A program made the translations under genes and the position numbers. A stretch of 64,000 bases of DNA from Tridacna crocea. Its lineage: Eukaryota; Mollusca; Bivalvia; Cardiida; Cardiidae. The stretch covers positions 29,477,210-29,541,209 of the forward strand of contig OX031073.1 of assembly GCA_943736015.1 (NCBI GenBank), written 5' to 3'. Below, piece by piece: positions 32,545 to 39,656 of this stretch; position 1 is the stretch's first letter, and every line of letters begins with the position of its first letter. The notes under the pieces were generated by a model. It did no database searches. It saw only the letters and a list, made by a program, of their open reading frames with translations, and was not told the DNA's origin.

Positions 32545-33318
32545 ATGGAAGAACTTTTAAAACGAATTGTTAGAAATACAGAACCTAAAATATCGATGCA
32601 AATTATAGTAAGCGATAACAAAACACACTTTACAACAAGGTTTATTCCACCTATTGAGTTGGACACGGATAAAAAATACGAAATAGCGTTGATAAACCTC
32701 GAAACTTACTACTCTTTTCCAAATATTAATGAAGAAGGTAACATGTTTATTTATTCTCCGGACAATGGCGCTTCATGGGTTAAAGTTATAATACCAGAAG
32801 GAAGTTACGAACTTACAGACATTAACGAAACCATTCAGCAGGAAATGAGAAAAAACGATCACTATGATAAAGCTAATGAAAAAAACTATATTAACATTTC
32901 TGCTAACACAAATACCTTAAGGTCAGTTCTTGATATAGAAGATGGATACCTAGTAGATTTCAATCATCCAAACTCGATTTCCAAAGTATTAGGTTTTACT
33001 GGCGCAAAATATGCTAAAGGCTTTCATGAGTCGGAGAATCCCGTAAATATTCTCAGTATAAACAGTATATTCGTTAACATTGACATTATCTCAGGAAGTT
33101 ATCTTAACGGTTTAACGCGAAATACGATTTACTCTTTTTTCCCAAACGTTTCCCACGGGTATAAAATTGTTGAGACTCCTCGAAATTTGGTATACTTACC
33201 GATAACAATGAATCAAATACACACCATGAAGGTAAACATTACAGACCAAAATGGTACTTTACTACATCTTAGAGGAGAAACTTTAACAATTAGATTTAAG
33301 ATTAGAGAAGCGAGATAA
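32545..33318 (+). CDS. Polinton minor capsid (penton-type) protein
   Basis: 257 residues, the size of Polinton single-jelly-roll penton proteins. It has the family-style stretches FIPPIELDTDKKYEIALINL, a YSFPNI motif and PEGSYELTDINETI. In this class it closes the five-fold vertices of the capsid. Called from remembered similarity and from its position between the ATPase and other virion genes. TATAAAAAATGG is at its start. Confidence 0.75.
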   Translation: MEELLKRIVRNTEPKISMQIIVSDNKTHFTTRFIPPIELDTDKKYEIALINLETYYSFPNINEEGNMFIYSPDNGASWVKVIIPEGSYELTDINETIQQEMRKNDHYDKANEKNYINISANTNTLRSVLDIEDGYLVDFNHPNSISKVLGFTGAKYAKGFHESENPVNILSINSIFVNIDIISGSYLNGLTRNTIYSFFPNVSHGYKIVETPRNLVYLPITMNQIHTMKVNITDQNGTLLHLRGETLTIRFKIREAR

Positions 33319-33341
33319 AAAAAAAATACTGTATATAAAAA

Positions 33342-33926
33342 ATGGTAAGTTACAATAATGTAAAAGTTAATATATCGGCTGGACAAAAGCAAAAGCTTCA
33401 ACATGCTGTTAAAGCCGGTTGTCCAGTAAGTATTCGTTTAGGTCATGAGGATTTAGACGGTAATGATATCATAGCATTTACCGATTCGCAAATAAAGACA
33501 ATGGCTAAAGCCTATGAGAATGGCAAAGGTATAACGATTAGAATGAATGCGAAACAACTTAAACATAATACGAAAATAGAGGGTGGTTTTCTAGGTCTTT
33601 TAGCCGGATTAGCCGCAAGAGCTTTGCCATTGATAACAAAAACCGTTTTACCAGCGTTAGGTGTTGGTGCTCTTTCTGGATTAGCCTCATCAGGTGTACA
33701 AAAAGCGATGGGGTCAGGCCTTTACCTTAAAAAAGGAGGTTACGTTTCTCAGGTAGAAACAGATGGAAAAGGGCTTTATTTGAGTCCTTATAGAGGTAAA
33801 GGGTTAGAGTCTGTTGGTGATGGCTTGTATTTAAAGCAAGGAGGAAAGCTTTATGATGGGAATGGTCTTCTTTTAGGTCCTAATAGTCCATTCGCTAATA
33901 TACCTATCTTAGGGGCTATATTATAA
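33342..33926 (+). CDS. Polinton hydrophobic virion protein (pVI/pX-like)
   Basis: 194 residues. Residues 1-75 are soluble, with the phrase FTDSQIKTMAKAYENGKGI common in Polinton virion proteins. A hydrophobic, Ala/Leu/Gly-rich segment (GGFLGLLAGLAARALPL onward) follows, then a Gly/Leu-rich tail with repeated GLYL(K)KGG motifs. IEGG|F just before the hydrophobic segment fits the adenain cleavage rule. Its character is like adenovirus pVI, which disrupts membranes after being freed by the protease. Function is inferred. Confidence 0.6.
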   Translation: MVSYNNVKVNISAGQKQKLQHAVKAGCPVSIRLGHEDLDGNDIIAFTDSQIKTMAKAYENGKGITIRMNAKQLKHNTKIEGGFLGLLAGLAARALPLITKTVLPALGVGALSGLASSGVQKAMGSGLYLKKGGYVSQVETDGKGLYLSPYRGKGLESVGDGLYLKQGGKLYDGNGLLLGPNSPFANIPILGAIL

Positions 33927-33949
33927 ATATTATTACTTACTTATAAAAA

Positions 33950-34291
33950 ATGGGTCAGCCAAAAACGATTCATTGGATACCATTACAAGACTTAAAATAT
34001 CCATCTCGAAAAGTAAATACGGTAACCTGGAAAATTTTTTGTCAAGAAAAGCTTTCACTGAAACCTAATGAAGTAAAGCAAATACTATTAGGGTTCGGTT
34101 TTATGATGACTAAAGGAGTTGTTTTTACCTCATTAGCACACGCTTTAAAATTAAAGAGGTGTAGTTTACAAAACGAAATTTGCCTCGAGGATACCGAAGA
34201 TATTATAATTGCTATTACAAACAATTCCAACGAAAAAACGATAACGATTGAGGAAAACGAGTTTTTATGTCTCGTTTACTATTCATTTTAA
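33950..34291 (+). CDS. Polinton small protein with dUTPase-like C-terminus
   Basis: 113 residues. The second half (SLAHALKLKRC ... EDIIIAITNNSNEKTITIEENEFLCLVYY) follows the beta-strand pattern of the trimeric dUTPase fold, where family members read GEIKVLLINHS...ITIEKGDRIAQLV. The catalytic aspartate motif is not evident, so a structural use of the fold is more likely than enzyme activity. TATAAAAAATGG is at its start. This is a weak homology call. Confidence 0.5.
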   Translation: MGQPKTIHWIPLQDLKYPSRKVNTVTWKIFCQEKLSLKPNEVKQILLGFGFMMTKGVVFTSLAHALKLKRCSLQNEICLEDTEDIIIAITNNSNEKTITIEENEFLCLVYYSF

Positions 34292-34439
34292 ACAGACGCA
34301 TGATGTTGATAATTCTTCCAGGGGGCGCATAATGAGGTGAGAACAGAAGTAGTGAAGATGAATGTATGATGACGAACGTCTTTCCATGTGGTGCTCCGCG
34401 CGTCTCATTTTTTAAAAAAATATCCTTCTATTTTAAAAA
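34292..34439. other. Polinton intergenic gap
   Basis: 148 bp without a frame, containing GATGATG/GATGAATG runs and ending in the A/T-rich start signal of the next gene. Confidence 0.5.
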
Positions 34440-35060
34440 ATGGAAATGAAAGAGGAATTATATCCGAAATTACCTTCCGCTCCACCAATTGATGAGGGGC
34501 AGGGATATCGACTTCAAAAAATCAATGGAATCCAAAAATTCTTAGAAGAAGAAAAATCTAAAAGAGAATCCTTAGGTAAAAAGTACTTCAGAGCCGCGAG
34601 GATAGTAGATAATATAGATGCAGTTTTAGTTACGGTTACAATGGTTTCAGGAGCAGGTGGGATAGGTTTGTTATCAACGGTAGCCGCGATACCCGCAGTG
34701 ATAGCATTAGAATCAATAGCTGCTCTTACTGGTCTTTTAAACTTAATCAGAAAGTATAGCGTAAGAAAGTCTACCGTAAAAGCCGAAAAACACGAAAAAA
34801 TTAAAACAATCGCGGAGAGTAAGTTAAACACAATATCCTCACATATATCGAAAGCTTTGAGTGATAACAAAGTTATGGATGAAGAATTTCAACTAATCTT
34901 GGAAGAATTAGAAAAGTATAAAGTAATGAAGGAAGAAGTTAGGTCAAAAATAAAGAAAAAGATATCGTCTAAAACGGAAGAATCATTAATCGAGAAAGGG
35001 AGGCAAGAAGCGCGCGAGTCCTTTCGGAAGTTGGTTGAAAAGAATAATAACACCCACTAA
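34440..35060 (+). CDS. Polinton membrane protein with PSAP late-domain motif
   Basis: 206 residues. The N-terminus has YPKLPSAPPIDEG: PSAP is the motif by which many enveloped viruses recruit the ESCRT factor TSG101. Residues ~60-105 are two hydrophobic helices (AVLVTVTMVSGAGGIGLLST; AVIALESIAALTGLLNLI). The C-terminal half is a charged coiled coil (KVMDEEFQLILEELEKYKVM). It is unassigned. The membrane and ESCRT links are inferences from motifs. Confidence 0.55.
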   Translation: MEMKEELYPKLPSAPPIDEGQGYRLQKINGIQKFLEEEKSKRESLGKKYFRAARIVDNIDAVLVTVTMVSGAGGIGLLSTVAAIPAVIALESIAALTGLLNLIRKYSVRKSTVKAEKHEKIKTIAESKLNTISSHISKALSDNKVMDEEFQLILEELEKYKVMKEEVRSKIKKKISSKTEESLIEKGRQEARESFRKLVEKNNNTH

Positions 35061-35156
35061 AATAAACTTTTCGTGTAAATGTAGTTTTAGCTGCATCTGT
35101 ACCGCCGAAGGAGCTAATTGATTTTAAACGGTAAGAAAAAGGATGTTTTTCGAGAG

Positions 35157-35429
35157 ATGGAAGAGATAGATAGTATATTATACGAAGCTTACGTTTGTCT
35201 CGAGGAACTCGAAAGGACTATGGCACAAATGTCCAAAGACGATATAGTTTCTGCGAAAAGAATCATAAGCGTGAAACTAGATGAGAAAAAGGCAAAAGAA
35301 TGCGTTTTCTTCGAGCGATGGAATCCGCCTAAAGTAAGGATGATCGTTAGGAATTACGAGAAAAGAATTCGGAGAGAAGTTATAGATCCCGCTAACTCTA
35401 TCTTAAGTTCCTACTGTGAAGAAGTGTGA
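35157..35429 (+). CDS. Polinton small unknown protein
   Basis: About 90 residues from the first in-frame ATG (MEEIDSILYEAYVCLEELE). Helical and charged; no family recognised. Unlike most neighbours it lacks the TATAAAAAATG signal, so it may be read together with the gene before it. Confidence 0.45.
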   Translation: MEEIDSILYEAYVCLEELERTMAQMSKDDIVSAKRIISVKLDEKKAKECVFFERWNPPKVRMIVRNYEKRIRREVIDPANSILSSYCEEV

Positions 35430-35596
35430 TAAAAAGTACGATGAAAAATGCGATAAAAAGTACGATGAAAAGTACGATGAAAAATGCGATAAAAAGTGCG
35501 ATGAAAAATGCGATAAAAAGTACGATGAAAAATACGATAAAAACTACGATAAAAAGTACGATAAAAAGTACGATGAAAAATGCGATAAAAAAAATA
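35424..35596 (+). repeat. 12-bp minisatellite (KKYD/EKCD code)
   Basis: About fourteen units of the form GATAAAAAGTAC / GATGAAAAATGC. In one frame they would encode a four-residue repeat, K-K-(C/Y)-D or E-K-(C/Y)-D, but that frame has no ATG before it. Probably a non-coding tandem array or a recent extension of a neighbouring frame. Confidence 0.7.
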
Positions 35597-35611
35597 TGTT
35601 CCTAATATAAA

Positions 35612-36460
35612 ATGTCATTTCTAAAAATAAGCGACCCCGCAAAAAGGGATCTAATTGTAAAAGAGTTCCTCGAAACTAAAAAGAATATCCGGGATAGTCA
35701 ACTTGCGGAAAGAACAGGGGAGAAAAAACTACAAACTGACCTTTCAAAGTTTTTTAAACCTATTACAGAAACGCAAAAAGCTACAGCGAGAGAGGTTGTA
35801 AAAGAACTTAAACCTATTAAGGAAGGTATAGAAGCTATTAAGTTTCCATCCTTTCCATCTATCACAGCTTATGATGAACCAGCGGGTGAAGATGTACAGT
35901 TTATCGGGTCAATAGCTGAACAGTATCTAAGAAAGTTTGCTACTAAAGGTGAAGCTGATAGAACATACGGGTTATATGACAAAGGAGGTAACTTTTATAT
36001 CGGTAGTAAACTACTTACCATCATTGATGATAATATTATTATTGACGATAAAGAATATGAAGGCACCCCTGGTCTATGGGAGCTAATTGTGACAAAGGAA
36101 CCGGATAGTAACATCTTTACTAATAATGATTATGACAATTACGCGGATTTGATATTACGTACCAACACCCTTCATCGTAATAACGATCCGAACAGTAATT
36201 ATCCTAAAGGCGGTAAAGGATACAAATGGAATATGATACTTAAAACTATTTGGGATAATAGAAAAGAGTATGAAGGAAAGGGTATCGTTGTTATTCCGTG
36301 TGATCCTAACGCATTAATAGAAAGACTCGACCTATTGTTAGCGAGTAAAGAAGCGGGTCACACGAATGTAAGAAACGAGTTAGTAAGCGTGTGTGATGAA
36401 TTAAAAAGGCAAGGTGTTATAGATTCGAACGCTTATAAAAAATTAATGTCTATATTATAA
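35612..36460 (+). CDS. Polinton conserved protein with GTPGLWELI motif
   Basis: 282 residues. The N-terminal ~100 residues are coiled and charged. The central part has TYGLYDKGGNFYIGSKLL, IIIDDKEYEGTPGLWELIV and YADLILRTNTLHRNN, and the C-terminus has GIVVIPCDPNALIERLDLLLASKEAG. I remember this protein as widespread in animal Polintons and as open frames in cnidarian and mollusc genomes, without a known role. It lies among virion genes. Confidence 0.6.
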   Translation: MSFLKISDPAKRDLIVKEFLETKKNIRDSQLAERTGEKKLQTDLSKFFKPITETQKATAREVVKELKPIKEGIEAIKFPSFPSITAYDEPAGEDVQFIGSIAEQYLRKFATKGEADRTYGLYDKGGNFYIGSKLLTIIDDNIIIDDKEYEGTPGLWELIVTKEPDSNIFTNNDYDNYADLILRTNTLHRNNDPNSNYPKGGKGYKWNMILKTIWDNRKEYEGKGIVVIPCDPNALIERLDLLLASKEAGHTNVRNELVSVCDELKRQGVIDSNAYKKLMSIL

Positions 36461-36463
36461 AAA

Positions 36464-36841
36464 ATGTTAACACCGAGGAAAAGAGGATTTAATAAAAGGT
36501 ATGCATACGGAGGTAGCGGAATCTTTAGCAGCATTGCGAACCTTCTTACGAGACTTTTTACCAGTAGCGCGGCTAAACAAATTGCATCTTCTGCCTTAGA
36601 TGTGGGTAAGAGTGTTGCTAAGGAAGGAGCGAAAAAAGCTTTGGAGGCTGGGAAGAGTGCCGCTGTAGACGCGGGGAAAAAATTAGTTGAAAAAGCTTTA
36701 ACGGCAAAATCACGCAAAATTCTAGAAAAACATACGGGTCCGACAACGCAAAACATTAGCACTTTGATGGATGGGAGCGCAATCGCTATACAGGACTTAG
36801 TTAAAAAATTAAACGGTGGATCAGGCATTAAAGTAATATGA
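36464..36841 (+). CDS. Polinton small basic virion protein (pX-like)
   Basis: 125 residues. A basic N-terminus (TPRKRGFNKRYAYGGSG) precedes an amphipathic helix (IFSSIANLLTRLF), an Ala/Lys-rich stretch like core proteins, and a C-terminal LNGGSG that fits the adenain site rule (L-x-G-G). Likely DNA-condensing or membrane-active and processed by the element's protease; this is inference. It starts four bases after the stop codon of the previous gene. Confidence 0.55.
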   Translation: MLTPRKRGFNKRYAYGGSGIFSSIANLLTRLFTSSAAKQIASSALDVGKSVAKEGAKKALEAGKSAAVDAGKKLVEKALTAKSRKILEKHTGPTTQNISTLMDGSAIAIQDLVKKLNGGSGIKVI

Positions 36842-36892
36842 AGAAAAAAAAATTTAAGTTAAAGAAAAAAAATATATAATTAAAAAAAGAGA

Positions 36893-37261
36893 ATGACGGA
36901 TTTAATGTTTATTCGTGAGTATCATAGAAACTTTAATACTACATCTATTAGATTATTAAAAGACGCATCTCTCGAACTGGAGGATTGTGAGATTCTCGAA
37001 ATTGTTCAAACGAGATACGATTACCAAAAAGCTGTTGTCAAGTTATCTCCCGAAAAAATAGCCATAATGAATGAGATTGAGAAAAAGGTAAATAAGTATC
37101 TAAGCGGCGTTTCTATCCCAAAAATAACAATTGTGTATGGAGACAAGATTTACCCTAAGAAAAACAAACATATTCCTAAAGATAAACTAAAAAACATTAT
37201 ACTTAAAGGTGTATGGTTTAATGGTAAAGAAAAATCTTTTCCTCAGCTTTCGATAGAGTAA
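36893..37261 (+). CDS. Polinton unknown 122-residue protein
   Basis: Not recognised. A basic C-terminal part (KIYPKKNKHIPKDKLKNI) is followed by ILKGVWFNGKEKSFPQLSIE, a strand pattern often seen in small nucleic-acid-binding beta-barrels. It sits directly before the major capsid gene. Confidence 0.5.
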   Translation: MTDLMFIREYHRNFNTTSIRLLKDASLELEDCEILEIVQTRYDYQKAVVKLSPEKIAIMNEIEKKVNKYLSGVSIPKITIVYGDKIYPKKNKHIPKDKLKNIILKGVWFNGKEKSFPQLSIE

Positions 37262-37316
37262 AAAGCTATCACAATTATAATTTCTCGCTTAAAAAAATTA
37301 TAATTGTATTAATAAA

Positions 37317-38594
37317 ATGGACATCTTAAATATCACCGAACCAATCGTAAAACATGATAGTATAGATGTGTATGAGCACCATGAGTATAACCCAATTACG
37401 GGTACAAATCTCAACAACCCAGGAGGAGAAATTAGGATCGACATCGAAACCCAAGATATTTTTACGCATCCTTGTGAAAGTTATTTACTTATAGAAGGTA
37501 GCTTAACAAAGGCTGATGACTCACGTTACAATGATGAAGACGTTTCCTTAACAAACAACGCAATGATGCATCTATTTAAAAATATCAAGTACCAACTTTC
37601 CGGTCAAGAGATTGAGTCTATATTATATCCTGGCCAAGCTACTACAATGCTCGGGTTGTTAAAATATCCGGACGATTTTTCCAAATCACAGGGATTAAAC
37701 CAATTGTGGTACAAGGATACAACAGCCGCTGCAGAAGATAATAACGTGGGTTGGAAAATAAGAAAACAGTATATCATTGATGATTCAGACCCAAAAGGCA
37801 CATTTAGCTTTAGAGTTCCATTAAAACATATATTCGGTTTCTGTGAGGACTATAATAAGATATTGTATGGAATGAAGCAAACTTTCACCTTGACAAGAAA
37901 TGATGACAATGATGCAATTTTTAGAGCTAACGCTGCTGATGCTGGTAAAATTAAGTTAGATAATATAATGTGGTATATACCACACGTCATGCCCGCGGAT
38001 AAGGAGAAAATGGAACTTTATAAACTTATCGAGAAAAAAGAAAAGTTTCCAGTTGGATATAGAATGATACAATGCGACTCTATTTCTGTTCCTCAGACAA
38101 CATCGTTTACTTGGAGACTTTCCGTTAAATCTTCCCCTGAGGTGCCGCGTTTTATCATTGTTGGGTTTCAAACTAATAAAAATAACAACCAAAGGCAAAA
38201 TCCATCCACATTTAACAATATAGGTGTTAAAAATATTTATGTTACGTTAAATTCCACAAGATACCCAGAGGTTGACTACAATCTTTCATTTACGAAACAG
38301 CAATTTAGTAGAGCTTATGGCGATGCCGCATTATTTAGGTCTAAGTTTTTTAACATGGATGAGTTAGTATCAAACCCTAACATCTCCCCGTCGGATTATA
38401 AAACTCTTTGTCCGTTGTTTTTGTTCGATGTTTCTAAGCAAAGTGAAAGGCTAAAAATTTCCGTTACTGATATTCAAATCAAAGCGCTTTTTCATGCTAA
38501 TGTGGATGCAAACACAGAAGCATATGCTGTTATTATTAGTGATAGGTTAATTAACTTTCAGTCTGACGGAAATAAAATGAACGTATTATATTAA
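37317..38594 (+). CDS. Polinton major capsid protein (double jelly roll)
   Basis: 425 residues, within the range of Polinton/adintovirus hexon-like proteins. Family-style parts are IDIETQDIFTHPCESYLLIEG at the start, HLFKNIKYQLSGQEIESI, and FSFRVPLKHIFGFCEDYNKILYGMKQ in the middle. The end has strand-rich text with a NFQSDGNKMNVLY terminus, which is typical of this group. It would form the trimeric capsomers. AATAAAATGG is at its start. Confidence 0.85.
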   Translation: MDILNITEPIVKHDSIDVYEHHEYNPITGTNLNNPGGEIRIDIETQDIFTHPCESYLLIEGSLTKADDSRYNDEDVSLTNNAMMHLFKNIKYQLSGQEIESILYPGQATTMLGLLKYPDDFSKSQGLNQLWYKDTTAAAEDNNVGWKIRKQYIIDDSDPKGTFSFRVPLKHIFGFCEDYNKILYGMKQTFTLTRNDDNDAIFRANAADAGKIKLDNIMWYIPHVMPADKEKMELYKLIEKKEKFPVGYRMIQCDSISVPQTTSFTWRLSVKSSPEVPRFIIVGFQTNKNNNQRQNPSTFNNIGVKNIYVTLNSTRYPEVDYNLSFTKQQFSRAYGDAALFRSKFFNMDELVSNPNISPSDYKTLCPLFLFDVSKQSERLKISVTDIQIKALFHANVDANTEAYAVIISDRLINFQSDGNKMNVLY

Positions 38595-38625
38595 GTTAAA
38601 TATTTTTTTTAACTATATAAAAAAA

Positions 38626-38964
38626 ATGCTAAAGACTATAGATTTAAAAGAAATTCTTAAAGAAAATAATATACCTTTTCGTTCTTACTGGGATAAAAAG
38701 CGGTTAGTTAAGTTGGTAAGCTCACACGGCTTACTACCGGAGAAGGAGCCTGAACCAGAAAAGAATACAGACCCTAAATACGATAAATTACGGGCTATTA
38801 GGAAAAAACCTAAACCAGTCACTTTAGAAGATGTTATCACCGGGGAAATAATATCTTTTCCGTCGATTTATAGCGCTAGTAAATATATAGATCGTTGCCC
38901 ACAAACTATCGTAAATTCTAACGGAAGGATTTGGAAAGGTAAATATAAAATTATCATTCAGTAA
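38626..38964 (+). CDS. Polinton SAP-like / NUMOD-like DNA-binding protein
   Basis: 112 residues. The first ~35 (LKEILKENNIPFRSYWDKKRLV) resemble a SAP/LEM-type helix pair. The end (VITGEIISFPSIYSASKYI then TIVNSNGRIWKGKYKI) matches the pattern of NUMOD/IENR helix-turn-helix modules found next to homing endonucleases. No nuclease domain is present. It probably binds DNA; its role in the element is unknown. Confidence 0.55.
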   Translation: MLKTIDLKEILKENNIPFRSYWDKKRLVKLVSSHGLLPEKEPEPEKNTDPKYDKLRAIRKKPKPVTLEDVITGEIISFPSIYSASKYIDRCPQTIVNSNGRIWKGKYKIIIQ

Positions 38965-39083
38965 TTTTATTATATCTATGTATAAAGATATAATAAAATT
39001 TTGAAATGAACCGTTTTTGTTCATATCTCTTATTTATTACTTAAAAAATTTTAGTATAAGAAAAAATTTTTCATTAAAAAAAG

Positions 39084-39653
39084 ATGAGTTACACAGTAAG
39101 TGATTTAAAACGATTAGCTCGTGAACGAGGTTTACACGGATATTCGAGGCTTCGTCGAGCAGAACTACTTGATTTAGTTTTTGGTAGAAATATTCTCGAT
39201 CGGGAAAATGAGTTAATTAACGCGCCAATATTAACTCCAACTCCCTATCAACCCCCTCCTCCAACTCCCTATCTACCCCCTCCTCCAAGCTCGGAATTTT
39301 TAGATGAGCTATCTAGAAGAGGTAGGGAAAGGACTAGAAATTTAAATAGGGATAGAACCAGAGACAGAGATAGAACTGTAGGCCCGAGACAAACAACGGC
39401 AGAACGGGCTAGAGAAGAATATAGACGTAAGAAAAAAGAAAAGAAAAAGAAAGAAGCTAAAATTAAACAAGTAAGAAGAGAAACTAAGAGAAAACAAAGA
39501 GCCGAAAAAAGAAAGAAAAAAGAGAAAAAAGAAAAAGAGATTGATGATTTAGAAATTCGGAAAGAAGCATCTTCTTTAAAAGATTTCGCCGTTCAATATG
39601 TTATTAATGGTGTTGTAGGCTTTGGTCCGGATGAGTACTTAGAACGAGTATGA
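39084..39653 (+). CDS. Polinton SAP-domain, proline- and lysine-rich protein
   Basis: 189 residues. The N-terminal SAP fold is YTVSDLKRLARERGLHGYS then RLRRAELLDLV. Next come a proline run with two TPY(Q/L)PPPP blocks, an Arg/Asp-rich part, a long Lys/Glu coil, and a C-terminal DFAVQYVINGVVGFGPDEYL. It abuts the polymerase gene (start 3 bp after this stop), and some Polinton polymerases have a SAP module fused at their N-terminus, so it may serve the polymerase or be its terminal-protein partner. That is inference. Confidence 0.55.
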   Translation: MSYTVSDLKRLARERGLHGYSRLRRAELLDLVFGRNILDRENELINAPILTPTPYQPPPPTPYLPPPPSSEFLDELSRRGRERTRNLNRDRTRDRDRTVGPRQTTAERAREEYRRKKKEKKKKEAKIKQVRRETKRKQRAEKRKKKEKKEKEIDDLEIRKEASSLKDFAVQYVINGVVGFGPDEYLERV

Positions 39654-39656
39654 AAA

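Noticed and set aside
35416-35610. Frame of K-K-C-D repeats as a gene
   Set aside because: The frame has only a GTG at its start and no ATG before or within the repeats; reported as a minisatellite instead.
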